A stretch of DNA of 64,000 nt from Lichenostomus cassidix. Lineage: Eukaryota > Chordata > Aves > Passeriformes > Meliphagidae. The notes beneath the pieces were generated by a model, which did no database searches, was not told where the DNA came from, and saw only the letters and a program-made list of their open reading frames with translations. The DNA lies in NCBI GenBank assembly GCA_008360975.2, contig CM039187.1, positions 19,001,495 through 19,065,494 of the forward strand. The letters run 5' to 3'. Within the stretch, counting starts at the first letter, position 1; every line of letters starts with the position of its first letter. A program made the translations under genes and the position numbers. Shown in pieces: positions 1-14,009 of this stretch.

Positions 1-3000
1 ACGTATGACACTCAGGTCTGGAAGTCTCATAAATTCAAATCCAGAAGCACCTGCCTTTCTAAGTATCTTTATATTAAGCCCAACAAAAACTCAATGCTGA
101 CTGTGCAAAGGAACATAAAGAATGGGAAGTGAGAAGAACTGTGTCAGACAAATACAGAGGTTTTCCTATTGAAAAGTTACATTAGTTATAAGTTTAACAC
201 AGAAAGGGCTTACATTGAAACAGACTGAAAAAAAAAAAGGCATGAACAGAAAGTAACAGCAAACGAAAAAAAGGGAACAGGAGTCATGGAAGACAAAGCT
301 AAAAAAATTTGGAAAAGCATGCTCTTTTTGCAAAGCAGCCTCTGTGGCATTTACATGGGCCCTAAGTGCTGTTTGTGCCCTACAAGAAACTTGGGCAATT
401 TCTTCACGTATCAAACTTCAGCTATGCATGCATAAGGTACATGTGAAAGGTCTGCATGCTGGTCTCCAGTTCTGCCTTGTTTTCACTACTTTTTCTATTT
501 CTAAGCATTATTCTTCTCTTAAAACAAAAAGTAAGGTTGCAGCGTAAGTGTTTTACAGCAGCCTCTTGTAGCTAATAAGGTTCTGTGCAGCTAAAAGTTG
601 CAGGCTCAGACTGAAAGACTAAATTAAGCTAATAATTCAGGTGATTTTCTTGAAGTGAAATTTCAGCTCAGAACATACCAGACACTAAGGTATCACATGA
701 AAGAAATTATCAACTCCCCTCCCACACACTTACCACCAAAAAAGTGTTCTTGAGGAGGTCAAGAACAAAGTTACTACACTCCTACTTAGATTCTACATAC
801 CTGCATGTTCCTGTTTACTCCTTTCATCACCTAATGATGTGCATTCTTGTCCCAGAATTAGTAGTTAAAAAATAGTTTAAAGGCTTCAAATGAAACAACT
901 ATCTTCTCCATACAATCAAACAGCTGAGATTATGAGAACAGGTTGGCAACTCAGCATTTACTATCATAAAAAAGGCTTAAATATCATATGCTTTAGTATT
1001 ACCTAGACAGTTGCAACTGAACTGTAGAATGCAGAATAGTTATACTTAGAGAGATTAAATGCTTCCTATTTACGTGACAAGACCTAGCAACACAGCTAGA
1101 TCAGTTAAAAGTAATTCTACAGCCATCCTGAATAAATCATCATGCAGACACATCCAGAGCAAAGCCATTCTTATCATGGAACAGTGAACCCAGAAGAAAT
1201 CCCTGCAGAAAAAACTCCAGTGGAAGAGTTTTAAGTATTCTAGTCACTTTCCTCAAGGCAGCAGGTCCAAAACTTTCTCTCATATACCTCCCAGTACTAC
1301 TCCATATTTCTTGCACATAATACTTTAAAATTTCAAAGCCCTTTACAAATAATCACCTTGTGCTTTGGTCCTTCTAGATTTCTTTCAAATTTATGTAACT
1401 GCAATTCTTTTTAATACCACAGTCTGATTCTTTTAATACACTTTTAATGCACTGTAGAAAATTTCAACTTCTTGCCTTTGGTTCAGAGCAGAATTCCAGC
1501 ATTTTAAAACATGATGTAACAACAGATAATATATTCTGAACATAAGTTATGCTTGATTTAATTTCTGCTGCTAGATATCTGATCAAAAAGTCATATTGTT
1601 GTCATATATATATTGACAGCTGATGCAGTAAAACAAACAACAGTGTATTGGTACCTGATGATCACAGAACACAGGTGCCTTTTGATGTGAAATTTCACCT
1701 GAAACATGAAGTTTAGCCCTTCCACTTTTATTCCTGGGTGAGACTGGCAAAGGAAAAATAAAATTGAATGAAGAACTAGATCAAAAGGGCATTGAAGAAT
1801 AGCATTGAAGAGAAACAGAGACTTCTACAGGGTAGACTTCAAATCTCAATTGCTGGAAACTGGAACACCTGGAAGAAGAAGCATGCATGCAGGCAACAGT
1901 GCAACTATAAATTAAACACTGATTATTTGGTTTTTTTTAAATGAACTGTTCCTGTTGCTGAAGTTTACATTGCAAAAGGCAAGCCAGGCATAGGGAGGTG
2001 AAGGTGGGAAGGGAGTTTAATTTTTCTTTCGTAACACAACTAGTAAAGGGTAGCAAGTCTTGAGCTGACACTTTGAATTCGAAATGGAATGCTTTTATAC
2101 CTGCCTATATAATGAAACACAGTATTTGGACCTGCTGCAATCAGAAGAAATCATGAAGTAATCCTGAGGGCTTACAAATGTTTTTTTAAGAATGTTGTAC
2201 ACTGAGAAAATAGTTAATTTAATCAAGCAGGTTTTAATTAAAAAAACACAGAGTCCCATCTCTTATTCTACTGCTTGGAACTACAGAAAGTTTTTGAACA
2301 ACCTCTCGTCTGAATCAGTTGCATCCTCCAGCAAACTACTCATTTTTTCCTAAACACCAAAGAAAATTCAACATCGGTTAATCTCTTCAGACTTCTGAGG
2401 ATAAAAACTGAAGCTTATTATATGGAAGTTTGTGAGATAGTTTTTAGAACAGACTTATTGTTCAGTGAAAATGCTAGCATTCATGTAACACTTTCTACAA
2501 CTACAGTTATTTACCCCCAATGCCCTTGGACACAAATTCTCTGCCCCCACATTTGCGTGGTATGCTGTGCACCTGTTGGCTGCTCACCCCACCCCAGACA
2601 CAGCCACATCACAGGGCACCAGACTGAGCTCACTATGGTGGGAAGCAGAGTGTAACCTCTCAGCAAAGGCAATAGAACCAGTAACTACCCACAGGCAGCT
2701 ACTGCACACAAAATTGTCAAGGATTCTATCCTCAGTAAGTTCTTGAGCAAGCTGATGAAAAAAAATAGCCTACTGCACTAGGAACATGCCGTAAATGGTA
2801 CAGACTGCAAATCTGTAGTCATCTGCAACTTCCCTTGATAAACTTAATAAAATCTGTAATTTACTGTTACATTTGATACTGCCTGCATCTGTTACGATTT
2901 GAATTGTCATTGCCCATGATTATGCCTTTCTGTGTAAAATACAGTCTTATATTGGTATGCCTACATATACTTCTGTATATGTACATATACCTCTAACATA

Positions 3001-4569
3001 GCTGGTTCAATTTTCTCCCCAAACAGCATAGGTCGTATTGAGACTTTAATTAGTATCACGATATTTCAATAAGCTTTATGGCTTTGACAATCAGCTTTTG
3101 CTGGAGGAAAGCTTTGTCATTGGCTTTCTCCATCCCTGCTCATTACCTACATATCACCTGCCAATAAAGACAGGAATTTCAGAATATAGGCTCTCAGTCC
3201 ATTTTCTAGGAGGGGGTTGGTGTTTTTTGTTTGGTTGGTTGGTTGCTTTCTGGAACTACGTGGGCTAGAAACAACTTCACACCTAAACAAAAGTCAGGTT
3301 TCTTCAGTATAACCATGTCCTGAAACTCTGGGGGTTGCTTTTCACATTTTATGTCCCTGCCTCCTTTCAAAGAGGGCTTAAACTAGAACAAAATGCATGC
3401 CACTACTATTTAAACCATAGAAAATATTGTTATCAGTCCTCTGTAGCTGTTCCTACCTATTTTGCCATTCCTGGTAGCACTTCCAACATAAGAACATATG
3501 ACAGCAGAACACAGTAAGTATGTCAGAACCTGCTGTTACTCCAGTTATGCTGAAAGAAATAGGTATGTCTCAGAAATACATGAAATTGTTCTTCAGACAA
3601 CAGACAGACAGCACTTCCTTTCCCAGAACAATCTGTCTCCCACCCTGACAACCCATTTCTGCTATATTTACCCAACCAAGTTTTGCTAGTGATATATTTC
3701 CAGATGCACTTGAGCCACATGTCCCTGTCAGTCAGACCAAGCACAGAGGAATCTGAGCTCCTAGAAATCACTAGATGTTAATCCATGCTTCCTCTCTTGC
3801 TTGCCTGCAGAGTTAAAGGAGACAAAATGTGTAAAGCATTATTCCCAGTTTATTTTGGAAGCAGGGACAAGAGGTACTTCATTTGATACAGCTATTTACT
3901 TCAACTGTTTTCTTTATGGTTGACAGAGACACCTGAACAGTTTAAAAAAAAATTTAAATGTGAAACATGAAGTTAAAAATAACTGGCTTTTTTAACCAAT
4001 TAATACTGGGTGTCTAGCAAGAAAACGTAAGACTCTCTTAAAAATTCTCAGTGCTTAACAAGGTGCTTACTACCCTAATCTGCCATGGGAGAGCCAATTC
4101 CTCATCCAGAAAAAAGCCCAAAACAAACAACTGTGCCATCTTTGCTGGAAGAAAGCAACACACATCAGCTCTAGATTGTGGATAGTTCAATTTAAGAATG
4201 CTGACCAGCCAAAATTAATTGAGTTGTGGAGCAATAAGAACAGGGTCTAATGAATGATCTGGGGTAAACCACTTCACAATATTAACAATTATATTCTTCC
4301 TATATTCTGCCATATACTTCTAATCTCATGCTATCTCTTCCAACCCTAAGTACACAGCTAGGTTCTCTTATTTTCATAATTTTATAAAACACTTCACACC
4401 CAACTTCTGATAATTAACTTGCTGAATTTCTCCCTGAGATCCTTTGAGCAATGGAACAAATAAACTCTCTTCCCACCTCCACCTCCATATTGCTAAAAGA
4501 TGCTCTTCACAACTCCTACGTCAATATTACTTCAATTCCAAAGTGCATTTTTTGCAATTACAGCTATGA

Positions 4570-4800
4570 GAGAAAAACACACCACCCCACCCCAAAAAAT
4601 TCAATCAACCAAAAAAACCCCAAACAAAACCTAAATAAAAATCCAACCCCCCTCCACAAAAACCGAACCACAAAAAAAAAAAAAAACAAAAAACAAAACC
4701 ACAAAAAACCCCCAAAACCACTAACACCACCCCACAACAAAACCAAGGGAAAAAAATCCACCAAAAACTCCACTTAAAAAATTGCCACAAAACAACAAAG
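4570..4800. repeat. A/C-only low-complexity tract
   Basis: About 230 bases composed almost wholly of A and C on the plus strand, with very few G or T. It is made of irregular runs of A separated by runs of C, not a simple tandem unit. The 108-codon ORF across it (Lys/Asn/Pro/Thr only) is compositional. In GBF1 pre-mRNA the tract would read as U/G. Confidence 0.85.
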
Positions 4801-7800
4801 ACACATCTCAGAATCTCATTTGTAAAAAGAGAGTGTTATCACATTGGTAACCAGTCAGTGGAACCAAAGTATTTCTCAGTTTTAGGTACTATCACTCTTC
4901 CAGAAAGAGCAGTGGAAGGCAAAATCATTGATGCATGAGAAAGAAGTGAAAAAGGAGCTAAAAGGGTTTAACATGGTAAATATCCTTCCTTTGGCTCCCT
5001 CCACCCCTTTTCTGGAAAGTGGAGACAGGCAGTTTCAACCTTTCCACCCTTTACTTAACTGACTTAACAGAGGGTCCTAACAGGTCACGAACAAGCTTTT
5101 TTAAACAGAAAGCACAAGGTGAAACCAACTGTGGCTATATCAAAACTCATTACTAGGTCAATTTTATTACTGAAGATGGAATTAAAAACCCCTGTAGCCT
5201 TCTTTTAATAGCAGATTCGCACAACAAGACCTCTTCAATTAGCTGGATGCAGGCAGATTCTTCAGAACAAAAGCATTTTTGATCCATTCTTCTCAAACAA
5301 AAAACCACACACATCTAGGTTTGTAACCAAAAGTAGTACAGTTTAAGGACAAGTGCATGCTTTAGAACAGTCTAGATTATTTTCATTACAGCATTAAAAC
5401 TTTAAAATTTTAAAATGTTTTTGCTAGAGAGGTTGTTCCTGCGTCCTTAAACCCTGTACAGTTTGCATGTTTTCTGGTACCCTTTCTTTTTCAAATCTGC
5501 AACACTGGAACATTTTTCAAGTATCTGACTAACACATCGTACAAGAGGAGTGGAGATAAGCAAAAGGAAGAAAAGGAGCACCTTGCAGGTCAAATTGAAA
5601 GACGTTAAAAAAAATACTGGCCAGGACTGAGTAGGATAAAGTGAAATGTGGGCCAGATATGAACTGTATTACATGTTAGAGTTTATTAGCAGCCTCATAC
5701 AGCTGCTCAAATTCAGGCATCTAATACAAGGATGTGAACAGCTGGTACCATCACCTGCTGTTCCTGCAGAGTGAAAGGGAGTATGTGACCTTCCGCTGCA
5801 GCACATGGGCCTTGTGCATGTGAACAAGGACCAGTACAGGCTGTGAAACTCTATAGCATTAAAAAACTACAAGAAAAAAACCCTACAATTTAAAGAATGA
5901 ACTTCCCTTTCAGATTTTTAATGGATTGTTAATAAAAGTGAAGGGAGAAACTGTTAGCAAAATTTGAACTGATGTTGTCTGTAACACAATGCTTAAATAG
6001 TCAACAGTCAGTTACCAAACAACCATTAAGTATTCCAGGATGCCTACGATGGTCTTCCTCCTCCTCATTATTTAATAACACATTTCTTCAGCAAGTTATT
6101 TTCTCCAAAATTTATTTCATTTTTCCAACTCTTTAACTACCACTCAGCTACTGTTAGAGTTGTCCCATTGCTTTCTACAATGTCTGAATACTTTTATTTC
6201 TTCCTCTCCTATGTTTTCAACACTCCCCACAAAGCCTTTTCCCCAAGAAAGCATTAGTTTTTTTATTTGCAAAACATGGATATTTCTTCCCGTATATTCT
6301 TAATGAACAGAAGCCTTCATGATGAAAGTACTCAGACTCCTGTATCACACAAAAAAGTTACATGCTTTCAGAAAATTTTGTTGTTTAGAACTTATCTCTT
6401 TGCTAAATCTAAATTAGTACTTCTGTTTCAACTGAAAAAGTATCTTTCTGTTGACCATATTTTAACAGAATGGCAAATATTTCCTATACCTTTGTGTTCA
6501 TCACCTACAATGCCACCAAAGTAAATATTCCCAGGATTGTGTTCTCCTACTCCCTGTGTACCAGCCTGATCACCTCTGAAGTGTTAATCTCATCCTGAGG
6601 CAGAATGTATTTAACAGAGGGAAGGACAGAAGTAAAATCTGACAGTGTTTGTTAGATTTTAAATCTGACTGAATATATTTGTACTTCAGACAGTCAAAAC
6701 TTTTTGTTTTTTCAGCAAGAGCTGAGTATGTAAAGCAAAACGTGGTCTTTCTGAATGACAAACTCTAAAATCTCAGACTGAAGTGAAGACCAGCTAATGA
6801 TGGCTCCTGGATGCTATCATGACAGTCATCTTCATTATTACAGAACTACTATAAACTGTCTAATCCCACTCTGAAGAACATCCAGGTTGCTAAATGCTGT
6901 TACTAAAGATGCTTACATAAGCAATATTTTACCATATTTTACCACTACTATTCGTTTTATTTCTACAACAAAGCTCCTCCCATAGGCTATAGCCAGACCT
7001 AATGGACCATTCTCTTTCAGTATGCCATGGTCAAGGTAACAACCACATCTTTATTTATTTCAACAATTCCTCATATTTACAACTTGACCCTTGAATTATT
7101 TAGGCAGTTAATCAAGCTGTAAGTGGAATCTAATTCAACAGCCACTTTGCAGACTTTGTCACTGTATCAAGAATTATAATTTCATGAAAAGTAACAGGGC
7201 ACAAAGACCCATCTGAACAAAAAAATTCCTCCCAGAACCAAGCTAAACATGATCAAACGAGAAGAGCCCTGCTTTGAAGTATCTCATCTCATTTAAGCAG
7301 CACATGCTTTGAGAATTATTTAGAGTCATGCAAGCACTCAAGACTCCTGCACCAGCTTACACTTTCTGAAAGACTGCTCTGTTTATAACTTACTGCTTCA
7401 ATATGTCTAGGAGTAAGTTTCAGCTTACTGCTACAAGGACAGAACTGGAAAACAGAACTTCTTAAGTGTTTGTATTGGGGTATAGAAAGAGGCTCAAATA
7501 ATCAAAGAACCACCACCACTGAAGAATTTAACATACTCAGCTAAAAAGCACTAATGAAGTACGCCCAATTACAATGCAGTAATTGTGTAACTGCAATTAC
7601 AGTGCAAAATACATTAGAATAAGCTGTTTACCAACCTGTTAATTTTAACAGGATAGCTAAACCCAGTATCATCCCAAACTTTAGTTCTATGGTGCATATG
7701 CGCAAATTCTCACTAACATATTTTACTTTTTCATTTTTACTCACAGTGGGATGTTTTTGTCAGAATGTCTCATCTATTCCTCAACTGTCACAAAACTATA

Positions 7801-8549
7801 CACATGCTCTTTATTTCACAACATGTTAAATACAACAGTAGCTTGAACTGACAAATGCACCATGCAAACAGCACAGACACATTAATTTCAGAAAGTTCAA
7901 AACATGAGGATTCTATGTCTATCCATGCCCCTAAATTAAAGAAGAAATATCCAAACATAATTAGGAGTTCAAAGCAAGAGCAAGTTATTTTAACACTTCC
8001 AATAAGATGTCCAAGTCACACGGATATAGTACATCATACAATACCAGTGCAGATCTATCAATTTTCTACAATGACCACTTGATAAATGTTCCTTCTCAAG
8101 ATGGGGTTTTTTATCTCCTATAATTTTGTGATGACATGTACTGATTCACCACCCCTAAAACATGTAAATATATTTAATTAATGATTTAGCCTTCCTCATT
8201 CTTAACAAAACCATAGATTTCCATTCACTCATGAAGTTCTTCCCCAGAAAGTATCTGTTGATACCAACAGCACAAACTCATCCATAACACTTCCATCTCT
8301 CACCTCAGAATCCATCATATCACAAAACTTCAGACCCTACCTTTAAGCCACTGTATTGCAAAATTTATACATGAAATTTTGTCTCTTTTTTGTAGCTTTT
8401 TACAGCGCTGAAAAGCAAGTTAAAATCAGGTCATCTAAAAGACAACCAGGGTTTTCATAGGACTGTATGTGTCTGTTTTATATCTCTTTCCTGGACATAT
8501 ATGCTGTCTTGTATAATTTTCTAAAGAAAATTATAAAAAGCAAGGTAAC

Positions 8550-8672
8550 AGATGACTTGGAAGGGACCCACAAGGATCATCAAGTCCAACTTGTGAGTGA
8601 ATGGCCCATGTGGGGATTGAATCCACGACCTTGGTATTATCAGCACCATGCTCTGACTAACTGAGCTAATCT
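8550..8672 (-). mobile_element. tRNA-Ile-derived SINE with CR1-like tail (TguSINE1 type)
   Basis: On the minus strand the head reads as a decayed tRNA. It has an A-box-like TTAGCTCAGTTAGTC, an anticodon region GTGCTGATAATACC, and a B-box-like GGTCGTGGATTCAATCC, ending in the 3' acceptor-side bases near 8600. The tail reads GTTGGACTTGATGATC then GTGGGTCCCTTCCAAG, which is the CR1 LINE 3' region. A tRNA-Ile head joined to a CR1 tail is the known passerine SINE design, mobilised by CR1. The 5' acceptor arm does not pair with the 3' arm, so this is not a working tRNA gene. It is the strongest taxonomic clue in the window. Confidence 0.85.
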
Positions 8673-8756
8673 CAACTATTCATCCAACTTTTTTTTTTAA
8701 CTTACAATGAGGAGGTCCATAACACATTGGAACATTATTCTTTTTTTCTGATTGCA

Positions 8757-8822
8757 AAAAAAACCAAAACCCAAAAAACAAACCAAAAAAACCCACCAAA
8801 AACCAAGCACAAACAAAAAATA
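8757..8822. repeat. Short A/C-only tract
   Basis: A 65-base stretch of A runs broken by short C runs, same character as the tract at 4.6 kb, lying about 85 bases from the SINE described below. Confidence 0.7.
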
Positions 8823-11800
8823 ACCATTCAGCAATATTCTACAGTCTATTCTACAACACTTAGACAGCTAACAGGTTAGATACAGTTACCTTAAAAAGCT
8901 CTTGCAAGTTTACCTCAAATAGGCAAGCCACCAAATATACATCCCTTACTATTAACATTCTCTAAACCATCAACTTGTGATTTTAATAACAATGTTCTCC
9001 ATTAGTGTGCTACTTTTACACTTACCTTTTAATCCCTGCCATTCTACCTCTTTTCTTGCTGGCCTTTTTCTTCAACACTAATTATTGAGAGAAGCAGCAC
9101 TTTATCACAGATACCTGCACTATTCCGGAAGAAAAGGACATTTTGCCCAATTGCATCTTCCTTCAAACTCACATCTTGGTATAAACCATATTAGGGATCA
9201 GCTAACAACAGCCTGTTTGAAGGATAAATGGACGTAATCATTAAGAAAAACGCTCAAGTGTTTAACAGCTTTGTATACTTAATGATTTCTCTCTGTTGCT
9301 ACCCTCTTAAGCTACAGACTCTGAGATGAGGAATACTTCAATATGCTTCTTGTGTGTGCATAATCAACACTTCTTGGCAGGTCTATTACATATTATGCAG
9401 CTATACAAATATGCACCTGCACTTTTTGACACAAGGTGTTGCTTCTTTGAAGTAAATCACCTTTACGACAATATTTTTAACAGGTTAGATGGCAACAATT
9501 GAGTGAGAAGACAGGTAAAAGAAGGAAGGTGACAGAAGAGCTATACACTTAATAAACTAGTAGTAGAATTAAGCAATTTCATGTACACTCCTACTTTCAG
9601 AGGGTTTTTACTATAGAGCAAATAGCCTTAAGGTCTCTTAATTGGGCACAATTCCTTTTCACTATTCTTGACCAAAACAGGGACACCATCAAAAAAGCTC
9701 AATATAAAACCTCAGTGGCTGACTTAAGAGGAACCTTATGGAGCATCTGGTACTGCCTGTCCACCAAATCAAACTGCAATTTATTGCCCCCTAATGTACA
9801 TACATTAAGCCATTTCCTTTATGGCTCCACTTCACACACGAGCAGTAACCGAAGGAAATAATGGAGTGCCCAACAAGTGGGAAAGTAATTGCTCAACAAG
9901 CGTGGAACAAGAGAGAGTCAGTTGCACACCATGCACATGTGGCAGCTCTTCAGAGCCCAGCCCTGCAGTGGTAACAGAAGGCTGGTGTTACAGAACAAGC
10001 CCACTGTGGGAACTCTTCCAAGCAACAGCCAGGAGTGCTTGTCCATCTAAATCCTTGGGTCCTTAAGGATTAGGGGTCAGGAAACAATTCCTTCCAACAG
10101 CACCACCTCCTGCCTGTACCTGCCAGTCATTAGCCATGCATAGAAGGAAGACTATTACACCGAGTTCTCATGTTAAACTGCACTCAAAGAATTGTATTGA
10201 AAGGATGCTTAAGTGGTATCACAAAGGTTGTGGCGCTGAACTGCATATGGGACTTTAGGAGACATCCAGAAATACTTAGTGTGAAGACCACCTTACCGGA
10301 TTGGTTGGGTTTTTTTGCCCTCGATATTCTGAGATTTACTCCACTTCTTTCAATTTTATTCACTAGGTTTCTTACTACTCAGAAACAAAATAGAAGATTA
10401 ACACAAGAGTTAAAAAGTTCTCAAATTAAGGATGCTACACAACCACAGTTTATCCCTTTCTGTCTGTTCAGTATTAGTTATAAATGTCTCAGTTGTAAGC
10501 TTCTGCTTCTCAGGAGTTCTAATTTCATTCAGGAAGCTGTGTTGAAGGGCTCAATGTACAATTCAACAGAATCAATTAGAGAGCAGAGTGACACCATCCA
10601 TACCTGACTCCTCACACACTCTGTATAAATGCTGTCCTGCACACAACAGAAAAGCCTTGAAAAAGGTTATGCTGCTTGTCTTAGTGCATCTCTAAGTCAT
10701 TCTTCATCAAGAACATTCCTCCTCCTTCTTCCTTTATACAGAAAATAAACGAAATCTTAAGTGAAATTATGACAATTCTCATGTTCGTTTTGGGCTTGAG
10801 AATTTCACATCCCAATTGTGGTGCAACTACCATTCTTAGAGCACATCAGTGTCACTCCAGGAAAATCCCTTAGAAAGTAAAGCACAAAGTTAGCAAGCAC
10901 CTGGGAAAAGTCTGATTTATTACTTCTCCAAGAAAACACCAAGAAAATCTATGCCAAAGACATCAACAGAAACAGATATCCAGGGGACAGTTCAAGTACC
11001 TCAGCCATAACATAGTGATTTGATTAATCTGACGCTACAGTGAGGTTAAAAAGACTAATCTCACTCGAAGAGAGTATTTGGAACTACCTGCAGCTTCAAA
11101 GAAAAAATACTGCACTGGTTTACATTCCCTCTGCACTTGAGAGGATGCCTGCATTCATTTAGACTAGAAATTTGTTTTTTAAATGACAATTTTTACTGTA
11201 TTGGCAAAAATCAAGTCTGGATTCAACCTGCAAGCAAAGCACCAAATTTAAGTTGTCACCTTAATATTTATATTCCTTATGGTAAGAAGGTGACAGAAAA
11301 TATGAAGAGAAATAAATTACCACTTCTGTACACAATGTTAGGTCATTCAAGATGGACTAAAATTGTATTGTCATCGATTAATTAGAGTGAGGTTGAGTTA
11401 AAGTTATGGAAGAAACCTCATTCTATCAGTTTCATAACCTCTCTTATACCCTTTCCATTCTTCTTAAAAAATTCAGAGAATGCAACAAAAGCTAAATGTT
11501 AGCCTGAATTGCTTGTTCTTCTGAAATACCAAGTTAACATGTATGGATACCTGTTATTAAAAAAAAAACAACCTCTATTTTATTTTGAGTTAATCGCTAG
11601 AACAAACATTATCTGAGATCAGTGAATGTTCTAGATCTCTTGTAGGAAGCCAATATGCAACAGAAAAAAAAAAAAAAAGGTTTTTTTTCAAATGGCTGAT
11701 CTAGATAACATTTCTATCCTTCAATTCAATCAGTGGGAGCAACATCACAGCTCACAGTTCATCATATTTGTTATTTGCCATTAAGTCCAAGCACTTCCAG

Positions 11801-14009
11801 CAGAAACTTAAGATCGAAATAATAAATACAATACACTATTGCTGTTAACTGCAAAGCAACAAAAATCACATCACTTTACATATCACATACTCATATAGTC
11901 TAATTCCTCCACTTTTTAATAAAAAAAACCCAAACATTATTTTTTCTGATTTCTTAACTTGAATGAACATCTCATATTCTATTCAATAGCACTTCAATAG
12001 CATTGAGAAGAGGCCACACATTTATATTTACTACCACTTTACTACTACTTAAAACTAGATCTCTCGGAAGAAGTTCAGACTTTAATACAAAGTCAGAATA
12101 AAATTCCTGTAGTTTTCTAGAACTGCCAGGTTTTCCCTAAAAACTGAGTTTCCGAGCTCAGACATGAGAAAATGAGTGTGCAATCAAGTCTACGTACCAG
12201 AAAACTGATGGCTACAGTAACAAGTATATTAAGTCAGTACACTGGGCAAAGGTTCTCTTATGGTTACAGTCATTTGACCTTTAGCCAGCTCTTAATGCCC
12301 CAGCCAACCCTCTAAAGATGGAGATTTGCAGCAGCTTCTTGTCTGAAATAAGCCATGAAAAGATTCTTCTGAACCCACTGTACAAGCATTCATTTAAAAT
12401 GTCATGAATGTGCATGAAATCAGAGTGCTTCTAACAGCTTACTTCGCAGCTTCTGTTTAAATGCACTAACTCTGAACCACCAGAGGATAAAAGGACTCAA
12501 ACCTTGTAGTCTGGCACTCATGGACCTAAAATATACACAAGCACCTCTTCACAGGTGTGTTTACCTAGTTTAAACCTTCTTTAAATAGACTCTCGATGCA
12601 CACACTTTCCACAAACACCTGCTTCTCCCACTGCAGTCATGACTTGCACAAGGCAGTTGTATTCAGTCATTCCTGTCCTAAAGACATCCTACACACCAGT
12701 AGGCAGCACTTCAGGCACGAAAATCCCAGTTACTGACTCATCCCCTGGTCAGAGCAAAGCACAAATTCTGCAATGAGAAGAATGACTACAGAAGTATCTG
12801 CTTTCACCTCTACACCATACTAGAATGGTCTGAAGACTTCACCACCCAGAGAAGGATTTAAAGAAACACAATCTTCATGAAATCATGGGAAACCAGGCTT
12901 ATAATTAATTCATATTTCCAGCTATTTGTGGTTATAAAATCTTTCTCTGCTGACCTACAGAGCATCCTAAGTTGGAACCACTCATGAAAGAGACAATGCT
13001 CAGATATCACTGGAAGTTAAAAAGAAGTTTCCTGTTGTTGACCTAAATCCATAACAAAACTGACAAAATGAACAAATATTTCAACATCCAGACAAATTTT
13101 TCAGAGTACTCAGCTCACTTTAAAGAGCAGTTAAATGGAAGCTGTAGTGAGAGTGGCCCTAGATCCAAACTTGTACACATACAGGTATTCATCAGTTTTA
13201 AAATAACCTTCAAAGATGTAGCTGTATTTCAATTTTGCATGCATGGACAAAGCTTGATAGTCACTGCTTCCATTTGGTCATAATTCAGGACACTGACTTC
13301 TACTTTTTCTAAGAACTAGAAATATGAGACACACCATCAAACTTAAGCTTATTGTGCTTATCATAGTATAGCAAGCATTCAGCTATTAAATTTATCTTGG
13401 ATTAACTTATGCATTACCCAAGACAATAGAACCTCTATGCTTCATTTCTGTTTTTCAGGCAATTGCTATCAATAATAACTAAAACACATGCAGCCCATGA
13501 AAGTGTAAAAATGGCATCCAATAAATCCAGTGAAAATGGATGAGAGTAGACATGCTGTTAGTTTTCAAATTATTACACTCTTTTTACAAATCTACATAAA
13601 ATTAAGCATCTCTATCAGAATTTTAAAGAGAAACCTCCTTCCATATAATTCAGGTTCAAGGCCCTTAGTGAGATATGCTGACCTGTAGAAGTGAAGTTAC
13701 TCTTACCACAATCATGGGGCTGTTTGTGCTGAGCAACACTTCTCTATATGCTTCCTCCAAGAGCACATGTAGATGTTACAACAGGATGGGAATACCATGC
13801 TTAGTTGCAGGCAAGCTTTCCAGTATGTAATTTAGTTACTCTTGAGGAGCAATACTTTGAAAACAGGAATCTTTAGCTGCTGGGGGCATACGGTGGTGCA
13901 TCTTTATACCCTTGACCAGGGTATCTCAGCATCACAGCCATGACAGAGTTAATACCCACTAGCTCAGAGGAGAACAAAAGGTACTCCACTGCAACATGCC
14001 TAACATTTA

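Noticed and set aside
1..60. Open minus frame at the left edge as the next GBF1 exon
   Set aside because: The translation (GASGFEFMRLPD...) does not match the expected ELSEIEPN segment and no clear splice site bounds it.
4451..4777. 108-codon plus ORF and 69-codon minus ORF
   Set aside because: Generated by the A/C-only tract; residues limited to Lys, Asn, Thr, Pro, or Phe, Gly, Trp on the other strand.
8597..8672. tRNA-Ile gene
   Set aside because: A and B boxes are recognisable but the 5' acceptor arm does not pair with the 3' arm, and a CR1-like tail follows, so it is a SINE head.
9010..9080. Possible GBF1 exon ending at a GTAAGT-like donor (KKRGRMAG...)
   Set aside because: The frame closes at a stop a few codons upstream, there is no acceptor, and it does not match any GBF1 N-terminal segment I know.
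10260..10330. Minus-strand donor-like CCG/GTAAGG with a short upstream frame
   Set aside because: The acceptor is poor and the peptide does not resemble GBF1.
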